The notes under the pieces were generated by a model. The model was not told where the DNA came from. It made no database searches and saw only the letters and a list, made by a program, of their open reading frames with translations. Positions 51,001-56,487 of a DNA stretch of 64,000 bases are shown in pieces. The translations under genes and the position numbers were made by a program. Location: the NCBI GenBank assembly GCA_905221605.1, contig CAJNDS010002390.1, forward strand, positions 508,239 through 572,238. Direction: 5' to 3'. The stretch is from Symbiodinium natans. Taxonomy: Eukaryota; Sar; Dinophyceae; Suessiales; Symbiodiniaceae. The number at the start of each line of letters is the position of its first letter. Position 1 is the stretch's first letter.

Positions 51001-51081
51001 TTGAGCCACAGGGTGCCGACCCATCCCGTGGAGGGCCCGGCGGCCTTCATGGAGGCTCTTGGTGTTCGGTTGAGAAGATGA
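27242..51081 (+). CDS. UROD: Uroporphyrinogen decarboxylase, 21 recovered exons (5' end missing)
   Basis: UROD decarboxylates uroporphyrinogen III to coproporphyrinogen III in heme and chlorophyll synthesis. The exons (listed separately) read in order through the family landmarks: [74 protein letters not shown]. Known active-site positions are present: the Arg pair of MRQAGR, Asp of FSDIL, Tyr of MGYM and His of NLGHG; the Ser of the animal FESHAG segment is Thr here (VFDTNCG). Most junctions restore the same residue spacing as human UROD. About 335 codons are recovered against about 367 in human, so roughly 20-30 N-terminal residues (plus any transit peptide) are missing, and a few residues between exons 16 and 17. 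Fourteen of 20 donors are GC and six GT; acceptors are AG. Introns run from 193 to 2586 bp and consist of telomere-like arrays, MITEs and RT remnants. Function of the locus (active or decayed copy) is not known; no stop or frameshift is seen in the exons. Confidence 0.88.
27473..27545. mobile_element. D-family MITE, short
   Basis: GACGGCTCATGGGTAGTCAG / CTACCTATGGACCTCC arms, in UROD intron 1. Confidence 0.45.
28021..28061 (+). CDS. UROD: UROD exon 2 ([14 protein letters not shown])
   Basis: Acceptor gcgccAG, GC donor (GCCCAA). Carries the MRQAGR motif with the two arginines that hold substrate carboxylates in known structures. Ends with AG of an Arg codon completed by the first base of exon 3. 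Confidence 0.88.
28344..28459. mobile_element. B-family MITE in UROD intron 2
   Basis: CATGCTAGGATGCCCAGTAG / TTACTGGGCAGCTTAGCATG ends; nearly the same core as 9572-9684. Ends 38 bp before microexon 3. Confidence 0.72.
28498..28516 (+). CDS. UROD: UROD exon 3, 19 bp microexon (YLPEYL)
   Basis: Acceptor gcggcAG, GC donor (GCAGCA). One base completes the Arg codon, then YLPEYL follows, restoring MRQAGRYLPEY across two introns. Lies 39 bp after a B-family MITE (28344-28459). Confidence 0.85.
28670..28766. mobile_element. C-family MITE in UROD intron 3
   Basis: Same sequence blocks as 10700-10797, about 85 percent identical by eye. Confidence 0.65.
28780..29640. other. AT-rich stretch in UROD intron 3, no gene seen
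   Basis: Contrast to the GC-richer surroundings: TA/TG microsatellite 28967-29035, C14 run at 29081-29094, poly-T, and AT-rich unique DNA without telomere-like repeats. Open frames are short and low complexity. Confidence 0.55.
29838..29948. repeat. TTTAGGG array before UROD exon 4
   Basis: About 14 copies, ends 10 bp before the acceptor. Confidence 0.88.
29958..29998 (+). CDS. UROD: UROD exon 4 ([14 protein letters not shown])
   Basis: Acceptor tggcAG, GC donor (GCCGCG). DFFTVCKT corresponds to human DFFSTCRS. An alternative acceptor three bases downstream would drop the first Glu. Confidence 0.82.
30761..30793 (+). CDS. UROD: UROD exon 5 ([11 protein letters not shown])
   Basis: Acceptor cttcgAG, GC donor (GCAGGG). 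Reads [11 protein letters not shown], matching PEACCELTLQP of the family with no length change at either junction. Confidence 0.88.
30810..30935. repeat. TTTAGGG array after UROD exon 5
   Basis: About 15 copies with TTTCGGG variants. Confidence 0.85.
30983..31026. repeat. Poly-T and (GT)n
   Basis: T18 followed by about ten GT. Confidence 0.85.
31402..31462 (+). CDS. UROD: UROD exon 6 ([20 protein letters not shown])
   Basis: Acceptor catcAG, GC donor (GCCGGG). Holds the IIFSDIL motif with the catalytic-site Asp. One residue longer than human before LD. Confidence 0.92.
31794..31829 (+). CDS. UROD: UROD exon 7 ([12 protein letters not shown])
   Basis: Acceptor ccggAG, GT donor (GTCCAG). In phase 0 on both sides; corresponds to QALGMEVTMVPG of human UROD. 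Confidence 0.85.
32109..32275. repeat. CATG/CATA microsatellite
   Basis: Units CATGCATG and CATACATG with CG variants; open on both strands, not coding. In a UROD intron. Confidence 0.85.
32704..32769 (+). CDS. UROD: UROD exon 8 ([20 protein letters not shown])
   Basis: Pyrimidine-rich acceptor ending gtcAG, GT donor (GTTGCT). GPQF and ERLK align with GPSF and ERLR of human UROD. Confidence 0.85.
32880..33040. mobile_element. E-family MITE carrying TTTAGGG repeats inside
   Basis: Arms around GGGCCCTTCTTTAAAGG and GGGACCATGTAGCTACCC; a short TTTAGGG run lies before the right arm. Confidence 0.5.
33190..33374. mobile_element. B-family MITE copy next to an F-family copy
   Basis: 33190-33289 has the B core (AGTAGCCCCTTTAAATCAAA). 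33296-33374 has the F core (CATAATTAAGGC, ATAATTAAGCCGAATTAAGG). The two are 6 bp apart in a UROD intron. Confidence 0.58.
33593..33706. mobile_element. E-family MITE, degenerate
   Basis: ACGTGGTCCCTTTATGCGAT...TTAAAGGGTTCGGACATATG...GTTCAGGGACCC. Confidence 0.45.
34180..34290. mobile_element. J-family repeat with telomere-like insert
   Basis: TTGGGACATTTTCTCTATTT, then a TTTAGGG-like stretch where 23740 has GGCCTTAAG. Confidence 0.5.
34504..34626. mobile_element. D-family MITE ending at the UROD exon 9 acceptor
   Basis: TACTTGGAGGTTCATGGGTA...TATCGCTACCCTCAAGTA; its last A and the next G form the splice acceptor. Confidence 0.68.
34628..34687 (+). CDS. UROD: UROD exon 9 ([20 protein letters not shown])
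   Basis: The acceptor AG (34626-34627) is the last bases of a D-family MITE. GC donor (GCCCGG). [14 protein letters not shown] matches LGYVFQAITLTRQR with the same length on both sides. Confidence 0.88.
35095..35164 (+). CDS. UROD: UROD exon 10 ([20 protein letters not shown])
   Basis: Acceptor tggccAG, GT donor (GTGCCC). Contains the most diagnostic UROD segment, [16 protein letters not shown], with the active-site Tyr. Ends one base into a Gly codon. Confidence 0.95.
35174..35578. repeat. CCCTAAA arrays filling UROD intron 10
   Basis: Nearly the whole 424 bp intron between exons 10 and 11 is CCCTAAG/CCCTAAA/CCCCAAA repeat. Confidence 0.9.
35589..35673 (+). CDS. UROD: UROD exon 11 ([18 protein letters not shown])
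   Basis: Acceptor ggaaAG, GC donor (GCACCC). [14 protein letters not shown] aligns with MAQAKRWLYQRPQA. The donor was chosen by phase and length agreement with exon 12. Confidence 0.9.
36085..36230. mobile_element. I-family MITE with a TATC/GA microsatellite inside
   Basis: CTTAAGAACCCAAAGCCCATG / CATGGGTTCTTGAGGTG are inverted; TATC x5 then GA x6 in the loop. Confidence 0.55.
36414..36565. mobile_element. E-family MITE in a UROD intron
   Basis: TTTCATGGGCCCTCAATATG...CTTGAAAGAGTTCTGAAGTA...GGGGGACCAGGTAGCTACCC. Confidence 0.6.
37201..37258 (+). CDS. UROD: UROD exon 12 ([19 protein letters not shown])
   Basis: Acceptor aaaaAG, GC donor (GCCCGG, same hexamer as exon 9). [11 protein letters not shown] corresponds to PYLVGQVVAGA. 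Confidence 0.9.
37735..37857 (+). mobile_element. Ty1/copia reverse transcriptase fragment
   Basis: Reads [20 protein letters not shown], then [22 protein letters not shown] is the catalytic motif (DD pair) of copia-type RT, a frequent form in dinoflagellate retroelements. No other pol domain is beside it and the frame then runs into repeat-derived sequence. It sits in the intron between UROD exons 12 and 13, so it is an inserted or captured fragment. Confidence 0.75.
38548..38674. mobile_element. D-family MITE in a UROD intron
   Basis: TACTTGAAGTTTCCTGGGTA...ACGACTCATGAATCTCCTGGTA. Confidence 0.58.
38880..39066. repeat. CCCTAAA array with CCCGAAA block before UROD exon 13
   Basis: Ends 10 bp before the exon acceptor. 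Confidence 0.88.
39077..39111 (+). CDS. UROD: UROD exon 13 ([11 protein letters not shown])
   Basis: Acceptor cgggAG, GC donor (GCGCGC). Aligns with LFESHAGHLGP; the family Ser at the active site is Thr here. A copia RT fragment lies in the preceding intron. Confidence 0.85.
39862..39975. repeat. TTTAGGG array with TGTAGGG block
   Basis: TTTAGGG x9, TGTAGGG x6, TTTAGGG x2: local spread of one variant. Confidence 0.88.
40301..40349 (+). CDS. UROD: UROD exon 14 ([17 protein letters not shown])
   Basis: Acceptor ccggcAG, GC donor (GCCAGC). Same length as human QLFNKFALPYIRDVAKQ. Confidence 0.87.
40376..40527. repeat. CCCTAAG array making up UROD intron 14
   Basis: About 14 CCCTAAG flanked by CCCTAAA; it is most of the 193 bp intron between exons 14 and 15. 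Confidence 0.9.
40543..40595 (+). CDS. UROD: UROD exon 15 ([18 protein letters not shown])
   Basis: Acceptor acgccAG, GC donor (GCCGGG). VFPKDG corresponds to IFAKDG. The preceding intron (193 bp) is the shortest in the gene and is largely a CCCTAAG/CCCTAAA array. Confidence 0.85.
40604..40678. repeat. TTTGGGG then TTTAGGG
   Basis: Starts 8 bp after UROD exon 15. Confidence 0.88.
41385..41544 (+). CDS. Coding island in a UROD intron, unknown or mobile origin
   Basis: Acceptor aagtgcAG at 41381-41382; reads [53 protein letters not shown], then TAA. Not part of UROD. It looks like real coding sequence and is probably a captured gene or transposon piece. Weaker coding signal extends upstream to about 41150. 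Confidence 0.45.
41543..41735. repeat. CCCTAAA array
   Basis: About 18 copies plus a CCTCTAAA block. Confidence 0.88.
41898..42013. mobile_element. D-family MITE in a UROD intron
   Basis: GTACTTATTAACCAAGTAGA...CTATAAGTACAG...AATAAGTACCATGAATCTCC; closest to 18390-18532. Confidence 0.62.
42361..42408 (+). CDS. UROD: UROD exon 16 ([15 protein letters not shown])
   Basis: Acceptor tcccAG, GC donor (GCTTCA, tentative). DFDVVGVS corresponds to GYEVVGLD. Two residues shorter than human before this motif. The expected Trp after GVS is not in this exon, so a microexon may be missing. Confidence 0.78.
42430..42545. repeat. CCCTAAA array after UROD exon 16
   Basis: About 14 copies. Confidence 0.88.
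43359..43628. repeat. CCCTAAA (43359-43466) and TTTAGGG (43574-43628) arrays
   Basis: In the UROD intron before exon 17; TATAGGGCTTAGGG units precede the second. Confidence 0.85.
43838..43930. mobile_element. I-family MITE in a UROD intron
   Basis: CCCCTTACAGGATTCTTAGG, ACAAAGGTAGGTTTTGGGTT, CTTGAGGTA; ends just before exon 17. Confidence 0.55.
43948..43982 (+). CDS. UROD: UROD exon 17, tentative ([12 protein letters not shown])
   Basis: Acceptor either cccaaAG (43948) or gttcAG (43960); GT donor (GTGCTC). ARRSCPSK joins TLQGNLDP in phase, resembling KKARECVGK before TLQGNLDP. Phase does not fit exon 16 directly. Confidence 0.55.
44250..44465. repeat. CT-rich microsatellite (TCTC, CTGT, GACT units)
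   Basis: Polypyrimidine on +; interrupted once by CCCTAAACCCTAAA (44323-44336). Its open frames are repeat-made. Confidence 0.85.
44690..45930 (+). mobile_element. LINE-like reverse transcriptase remnant
   Basis: [20 protein letters not shown] (about 45040-45100) is RT motif B and [13 protein letters not shown] (about 45130-45170) is the catalytic YxDD motif. The frame 44959-45375 then shifts: [11 protein letters not shown] continues, in another frame, as [20 protein letters not shown] through about 45920 (including [18 protein letters not shown]). Similar RT-derived proteins are common in dinoflagellates. At least one frameshift makes it a pseudogene. Upstream, 44690-44950 is open in several frames and may hold more of it. 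It lies in the UROD intron between exons 17 and 18. Confidence 0.78.
46167..46196 (+). CDS. UROD: UROD exon 18 ([10 protein letters not shown])
   Basis: Acceptor cgccAG, GC donor (GCCACG). TLQGNLDP is invariant in the family. Separated from exon 17 by a 2.2 kb intron with the LINE RT remnant. Confidence 0.92.
46771..46884. mobile_element. B-family MITE in a UROD intron
   Basis: ACTTGGTAGCGAAGTGGTAC / GTTACTGGGCTACTAAGT ends, core CCCTTATACAGTAACCAAGC. Confidence 0.68.
47158..47216 (+). CDS. UROD: UROD exon 19 ([20 protein letters not shown])
   Basis: Acceptor tgaaAG, GC donor (GCTGGC). Aligns with [20 protein letters not shown] without gaps. Confidence 0.9.
47250..47345. repeat. CCCTAAA array after UROD exon 19
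   Basis: About 11 copies. It is followed by a (ATAC)n stretch at 47512-47585. Confidence 0.85.
47996..48028 (+). repeat. G33 homopolymer
   Basis: Longest uninterrupted G run in the window, in a UROD intron. Confidence 0.9.
48386..48425 (+). CDS. UROD: UROD exon 20 ([13 protein letters not shown])
   Basis: Acceptor ccaaAG, donor GTGAGC. NLGHG carries the conserved active-site His. Confidence 0.93.
48589..48738. mobile_element. E-family MITE, full 150 bp copy
   Basis: Ends TAGTTTCATGGCCCC / ACCATGAAACGACCCTA with inner GGTCCCTTACCCTCTTGAAA. Confidence 0.65.
48941..49070. repeat. Tandem TAGGGTTAYAAG repeat derived from D-family end
   Basis: AGTAGGGTTACAAG-like units repeated about nine times with drift; ends in a TTATATAAG block. 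Confidence 0.5.
49216..49275. mobile_element. A-family MITE, left half
   Basis: CTTGGGATGTTCCCCCTTGT, then ACTAACAGTCCTTAATGGGG, followed by a G run; right half lost. Confidence 0.6.
49350..49424. mobile_element. B-family MITE, short copy
   Basis: AAAGGGATTAGGTTCCCTTA, then TTAGCCCCTTTAACCGCACCCT; directly followed by a CCCTATAAA array. Confidence 0.5.
49426..49990. repeat. CCCTATAAA 9-mer array grading into CTCTAAAACC and CCCTAAA
   Basis: About 13 copies of the 9-mer, then CCCCTAAGCC- and CCCTCTAAAA-type units, then CCCTAAA to 49986. Confidence 0.88.
50375..50611 (+). repeat. C-rich tract, about 240 bp
   Basis: C runs of up to about 20 broken by single T or G; in the last UROD intron. Encodes poly-Pro/poly-Gly frames that should not be read as genes. 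Confidence 0.9.
50873..50995. repeat. CCCTAAA array before UROD exon 21
   Basis: CCCTAAA with two CCCTATAAA; ends 17 bp before the acceptor. Confidence 0.88.
51012..51081 (+). CDS. UROD: UROD exon 21, C-terminus and stop
   Basis: Acceptor gccac[18 protein letters not shown] corresponds to the PDMDPEHVGAFVDAV tail; ends LGVRLRR then TGA (51079-51081). Preceded by the largest intron (2.6 kb), which holds a MITE, CCCTATAAA arrays and a 240 bp C-rich tract. Confidence 0.88.
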
Positions 51082-51097
51082 ACCTAAACCCTAGGTT

Positions 51098-51252
51098 CAG
51101 GTTTAGGGTTTAGGGTTTAGGGTTTAGGGTTTAGGGTTTCGGGTTTAGGGTTTAGGGTTTAGGGTTTAGCGGGTTTAGGGTTCGGGTTCAGGGTTTAGGG
51201 TTCAGGGTTCAGGGTTCAGGGTTTAGGGTTTAGGGTTTAGGGTTTAGGGTGG
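51098..51252. repeat. TTTAGGG array directly after the UROD stop
   Basis: Starts 17 bp after TGA; TTCAGGG variants cluster at 51190-51215. Any 3' UTR would run into it. Confidence 0.88.
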
Positions 51253-51513
51253 GTGCCCTAAACCCTTAAGGACTGCATGGTTGTGCCTTGGCGGGATGCT
51301 TGGAGTTTGCCGTCTGCCACCCCCAAGCGTCCTTAGAGGATCAGGGTTGATGGTTAAACCATAAACCCCAAACGTCGAGGTAGCACGAAATGATGCAGAC
51401 CGAAACTCTCTCTCGAGTTCTCGTGTTGGGTGCTTTTGTGCATTGTTGTTTAGGGCTTTCGACGTTTAGGGCCATACTGTTTGGTGTGTGTGTGTGTGTG
51501 TTAGGGTTCAGGG

Positions 51514-51613
51514 TTGGGATGTTCTCCTTATACTAACAGTCCTTAATACGGATTCTAGTACCCCCTATTATACTCCCCATAAAGGACTGTTAGTATAAGG
51601 GGTAACATCCCAA
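51514..51613. mobile_element. A-family MITE with 8 bp duplication
   Basis: Ends TTGGGATGTT / AACATCCCAA, arms CTTATACTAACAGTCC / GGACTGTTAGTATAAG. GTTCAGGG flanks both sides (51506-51513, 51614-51621). The target is repeat-like, so the duplication could be chance. Confidence 0.75.
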
Positions 51614-51678
51614 GTTCAGGGTTTCTAGGCGGTTCTAGGGGGCTTGCTTGCTTCGGAAGTTCCCTCGCGTTGCCGCAG

Positions 51679-51730
51679 GCTGTGGACAGCGTGAAATCCG
51701 AGGCGGCGGGGCGCCTCTCCTGCTTGACTA
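51679..51730 (+). CDS. Coding island (AVDSVKSEAAGRLSCLT)
   Basis: Acceptor ttgccgcAG; GA donor (GAAGCC) gives phase agreement with the island at 52382. Confidence 0.45.
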
Positions 51731-51898
51731 GAAGCCCTAGAACCTAGACCCTGCCTGACGAAACCCGGAATCCTAAACCCTGAACCCTGAACCTGAAACC
51801 CTAAACCCAAGGGGCAAGGCCCTTTCGCACTCTCTCTCAAGAGGGTGCAGCTGAGTCGAAGCCCGGAAGCTGTGATCCATGGGCCTTAGCTGCGCAAG

Positions 51899-52120
51899 AA
51901 ACCCTAAACCCTAAACCCTAAACCCTAAACCCTAACCCTAAACCCTAAACCCTAAACCCTAAACCCTAAACCCTAAACCTTAAACCTAAACCCTAAACCC
52001 TACATAAGCCCTAAACCCGAAACCCTCAACCCAAACCCTGAATGCTAAACCCTAAACCCGATTCCCTATACAGTCTATAAGCCCTATAACCCTGAAACCC
52101 TAAACCCTATCAACCCTAAA
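51899..52120. repeat. CCCTAAA array, degenerate to the right
   Basis: About 13 good copies, then drifted units. Confidence 0.82.
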
Positions 52121-52381
52121 ATTCGCTTTGTTCATGTTTTGGGGGTTTAGGGGTGTGGAGGATTACGGTGAACTGGAAGAGGATCGCTGCACTTGTACTG
52201 TAGTTTTGCTCCACGCAAAAACCACGCGCTTGAATGCCCAAAGTTGTAAGACAAAACGCCTGCAACACCCTAGACGGTAAACCCGAAGGCTTGCCCGAAA
52301 CCCTAAACCCTAAACCTTTAACCCTAAACCCTATTTCCTAAACCCTAAACCCTAAACCTGTTCCTATCCTTGACCTTGCAG

Positions 52382-52431
52382 GACTAGGCGGTGCCAGTGT
52401 CCCCGGAGGAGTGAGCCACCTCATCTGTCGG
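52382..52431 (+). CDS. Coding island (LGGASVPGGVSHLICR)
   Basis: Acceptor gaccttgcAG, GT donor (GTGCTT). Phase 0 end fits the Cys-rich frame from 53375. Confidence 0.48.
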
Positions 52432-52866
52432 GTGCTTCGTCGGGGCGTCTAGAGGAGTTGAGAGGCTTAAGGGAATTAGGGTTCAGGGGTGTACGTGTTC
52501 TTGGGGCCTTTAAGGTTTGGGAAAGATTGGGGATTAATTCTACATTTTGGACTATGAGAAGGTAGCGTAAGACCCGAATCTCTAGACCCTGCGCTAAAGC
52601 CCTACTCGTAGCAGCCTCAAGCAAGGCACGCCAAGCACATCCATAAACCCTAAGCCCTGAGTCCTGAACCCTAAACCCTAAACCCCAAAGCCTAAACCCT
52701 AAACCCTGAGTCCTAAACCCTAAACCCCAGAGCCTAAACCCTAAACCCTAAACCCTGAACCCTATAAACCCTTTAAACGCCATGTTTCTTCCTCCAAGGG
52801 CTCCCCAGGGCCCCTAGTACGAGAGTACGCGCGCATATAATCATGACAACCACAATGGTATGCAGG

Positions 52867-52960
52867 TTTGGTGTAGGGTTTCGGGTTTCGGGTTTCGGGT
52901 TTCGGGTTTCGGGTTTCGGGTTTAGGGTTTAGGGTTCAGGGTTTAGGGTTTAGGGCTAGA
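52867..52960. repeat. TTTCGGG block, then TTTAGGG
   Basis: About 7 TTTCGGG copies. Confidence 0.88.
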
Positions 52961-53050
52961 GTTTAGGAGTGGCTCAGGGCAAGTAAGGGTTTAGGGCAAT
53001 GAAAGATTTAGGGCAACGAAGGGTCCCTGATTGCTTTGCTAGCTACATGT

Positions 53051-53175
53051 CCCTAAACCCTAAACCGCAAACCCTAAACCCTAAACCCTAAACCCTAAAC
53101 CCTAAACCCTAAACCCTAAACCCTAAACCCTAAACCCTAAACCCTAAACCGCAAACCCTAAACCCTAAACCCTAA
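53051..53175. repeat. CCCTAAA array between ACATGT hexamers
   Basis: ACATGT at 53045-53050 and 53176-53181 frames the array; two CCGCAAA variants inside. Confidence 0.85.
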
Positions 53176-53384
53176 ACATGTGTCTTAGTGCTGTTTTGGG
53201 CGTGGTCTTTTAACCGCTGGGCCATGCTGTGATTTTGTCCACTTAAACGAGAAGTCGCGATTGCTTGCAAGAAGAAGCAGTCCAGATTAAGCACCAAACC
53301 TGGGTTTAGTGTTTAGTGTTTAGTGTTTAGGGTTCAGGGTTTAGGGTTTAGGGTTTAGGGTTTAGGGTTTCCAGACAAAAACTC

Positions 53385-55121
53385 ATGATTGCGAGCCCTG
53401 TCTCGACTTCCGATTTTTTCAAGCGGAGCGCATCCATCCTCGCCAGCCTTGCAAATTCTGCGGCTGGAGCAGCGAGCAAAAGCAGGTGTGACACAGCTTG
53501 GCGCAGCATGTGAGTTCTAGGGCGCGAAACTAAAATATAAAACTCGGACAGCCTTCCCGGCAACACAAGCGACACAATAAACCCTAAACACTAAACCCTA
53601 AACCCTGTACCCTAAACCCTAAACCCTAAACCCTAAACCCTAAACCCTAAACCCTAAACCCTAAACCCTAAACCCTAAACCCTAAACCCTAAACCCTAAA
53701 CCCTAAACCCTAAACCCTAAACCCTAAACCCTAAACCTAAACCCCATGGGGATGAAGGGCAGGGCCTTTGGGTTTGTGTCGCTGCCAGGTTCCGCTGTAG
53801 CCGATTGACTCTTCAACACTGGACACCAAAACCCTGCCTAGGGTTTAGGGTTTGGGGTTTAGGGTTTAGTGTTTTAGGTTTAGGTTTAGGGTTTAGGCTT
53901 TGAAGGTAGGCCCTTGGGGGATATTTGTTATTTTCCCTTATTGGATTTAAGAGGAGCATACTTAGGAGTATTTTTCAGTTTGAAGGGCCATCCCAGTTAA
54001 GAGCCCAGCGCTTACTTTTCTGTAGGTATGTGAAGAATCGTATAAGGGGTTCTATAATGAGAACACCCTAAACCCTGAACCCTGAACCCTGAACCCTAAA
54101 CCCTAAACCCTAAAACATGGTTTGGGTTAAATGAGTCTAGGGACCCCCTGCAAGCGAGGCAGCAGTTCCATGCATTGATCACGACATGCCCTTCAAAGTG
54201 GCGGTTATCCTAAACCCCAAACCCCAAACCCTAAACCCTAAACCCTAAACCCTAAACCCTAAACCCTAAACCCTAAACCCTAAACCCTAAACCCTAAACC
54301 CTAAACCCTAAACCCTAAACCCTAAACCTTTGGTAGTCCAAGTAGTAGTAGAGTCATCTTCGGGCTTAGGGTTCAGGGTTTAGGGTTTAGGGTTTAGGGC
54401 TTAGGGCCTAGGGTTTAGGGTGGTTTTAGGGTTTGGGCTTTAGGGTTTAGATGCTTAGCAATCAGATTACTTACACGGCTTTCCCCAGCCTTGAACCTTC
54501 ACGACAACCTCCCCGAGCTCTCCTATTCCTAAGACGGCAGGGAATCGTGCCCTAAGCTTTAAACTCGAAACCCTAAACCCTACAACGCTCTCCATGTTGT
54601 TCCCCCTCAGCTCAGATCTAGACCGCGCTCCCTCTGCCTTCGACCCCAAGCTCCAAAACCCTTAAGCCTCGAAGCCTAAACCCTAAACCCTAAACCCCAA
54701 ACCCTAAACCCTAAACCCTAGCCCTAAACCCTAAACCCTAAGACCTCCCTGCAGGCCCCGGATTCTCCTTCAGTATGTAGACCGTACTGGCTTAGGTAGG
54801 GCGACTACAGTTGTGGCTGGCTGTGTCGCCATATTTGGGAGGGGAGGGTGGGGGGGGGGGGGGGTACTATTGTAGCCCTACTTCCCTCAACCTGAAACCC
54901 CAGACCCTAAACCCTAGACCCTCTAGAACCTCTAGAGACTCGAAGCTTGACATCCCTCCCAAACGCAGGGCCCACCGGGGCCGGCTGGCAATGCTGTGGT
55001 GGCCCCAATTTCAGGTTTCAGGGTTTGGGGGTTTAGAGTTCAGGGTTTTAGGGTTTAGTGTGGTACGTTCCTATCGTCTCCTCATCCTCTTTCACAGGAG
55101 AGTTATATTGAGTGTCGTTGA
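53385..55121 (+). CDS. Gene D: small unidentified gene, six chained exons
   Basis: Exons 53385-53485 (ATG start), 53763-53788, 54166-54200, 54755-54795, 54969-55014 and 55098-55121 (TGA) total 273 bp, exactly 91 codons with matching phases. Pieces read MIASPVSTSDFFKRSASILA, AFGFVSLP, PCIDHDMPFKV, APDSPSVCRPYWL, AHRGRLAMLWWPQFQ, ESYIECR. The last acceptor follows a long pyrimidine run. AFGFVSL resembles RNP1 of an RRM, but the rest does not. In the first exon a second frame, phase 0 from an acceptor at 53373-53374, gives a Cys-rich reading (CEPC...CKFCGW) and joins upstream islands at 51679 and 52382, so the 5' structure is open. Confidence 0.45.
53579..53742. repeat. CCCTAAA array
   Basis: About 22 copies, in a gene D intron. 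Confidence 0.9.
53910..54000. mobile_element. J-family repeat
   Basis: TTGGGGGATATTTGTTATTT, TCCCTTATTGGATTTAAGAGG, AGTATTTTTCAGTTTGAAGG. Confidence 0.5.
54205..54328. repeat. CCCTAAA array
   Basis: About 17 copies, starting just after gene D exon 54166-54200. Confidence 0.9.
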
Positions 55122-55486
55122 GTAGGGTGTAGGGTTTCTGGTAAGGTTATTGGGGTCTTGGGGGAAGCCTTCTGGCTTCTGCGCGTGGATTTCTTGAGCT
55201 TCCCCCCCAACCAGGCTTCATAGAGGTTTAGAGTTTAGAGGTTCAGGATTTAGGTGTCAGGGTGTAGGGTTATCGATTGACTTCAAGCCGAAACCCTAAA
55301 CCCTCAACACTAAACCCTAAACCCTCAACCCTAAACCCTAAACCCTAAACCCTGAACCCTAAAACCCGGATCGCGTTGGGCTATGTGCGAGGTTGCAGGA
55401 CCTGTTGAGGTATAAGTTAGTTCAGGGTTCCTGGAACTCCTGCGGCCCAAGGCTGACTTGCTCCCACTGAAGTTGTATTGAAAGCC

Positions 55487-55666
55487 TAAACCCTAAACCC
55501 TAAACCCTAAATAAACCCTAAACCCTAAACCCTGAACCCTAAACCCTGAACCCTAAACCCTGAACCCTAAACCCTAAACCCTAAACCCTAAACCCTAAAC
55601 CCTAAACCCTAAACCCTAAACCCTAAACCCTAAACCCTAAACCCTAAACCCTAAACCCTAAACCCA
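55487..55666. repeat. CCCTAAA array
   Basis: About 25 copies with CCCTGAA variants. Confidence 0.9.
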
Positions 55667-55837
55667 AACCAGCAAGAAGGTTTTTGCGATTTGGGAAAGC
55701 TCTATACCCTGAACCCTGCCCAGAGCAACCTTCACACCCTCAAAAGACAACTGTACCTCGAGCAGAAGCATGCCCTTTTCTTCCCGAAAGCCCAAACCCT
55801 AAAGGGACAGGATTGCTCTTTCTAAGGTCGCAACCAC

Positions 55838-56046
55838 GGGCCCTTAGTGTGGTCCCTTACCCGTGTTTAATTAAAGGGATCCGAAGCATGGGCCCTTCTT
55901 ATGTATGGTGTCCTAAACCCTAAACCCTAAACCCTAAACCCTAAACCCTAAACCCTAAACCCTAAACCCTAAACCCTAAACCCTAAACCCTTCTTATGTA
56001 TGGTGGGTTATATAAGGGACCGAAGAGAAGGACCCATGCTTCGAAT
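55838..56046. mobile_element. E-family MITE split by a CCCTAAA array with 18 bp direct repeats
   Basis: CCCTTCTTATGTATGGTG occurs at 55893-55910 and 55988-56005; between them is a 77 bp (CCCTAAA)n run. Outer arms GGATCCGAAGCATGGGCCC and GGACCCATGCTTCGAATCCC are inverted. Confidence 0.75.
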
Positions 56047-56049
56047 CCC

Positions 56050-56176
56050 CTGCTTGGAGTTTAATGGGTAGTTACAAGTGGGGGTATAAGTAAGGCAACT
56101 CTAGCAATAAGTGGTTATAAGCTTCTTTAGGGTACTTCTAGCCCTGCGTATAGCTACCCATGAACCTTCAAGCAGG
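56050..56176. mobile_element. D-family MITE, full copy
   Basis: CTGCTTGGAGTTTAATGGGT / ACCCATGAACCTTCAAGCAG ends, abutting the E-family element at 55838-56046. Confidence 0.68.
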
Positions 56177-56487
56177 TATGTTTGTCAGTTTAAGTCTTTA
56201 CGTAGACCTGAGCAGTCGGCGTAGCCCCTTGGATTTAGGGTTTGCTGTGTTGTTTAGGATTTAATTAGGGATTTAGGGTTTAGGGTTTAGGGCCCGTAGA
56301 CCCTGAACCCTAAGCCCTAAACCCCGAAACCCCCAAACCCCAAGAGCAAAATATATGTCTAAAGAGACACCACGCTGCGCCATGGATTGAGGGTGTGGGG
56401 TTTAGGTTTTTGGGTTTAGGCTCCCCCTCCTGCCCCCCCGCAGCCCTACGCTCTACGCAGCTCTAGGTGCACGGAGCATGGTGATCT

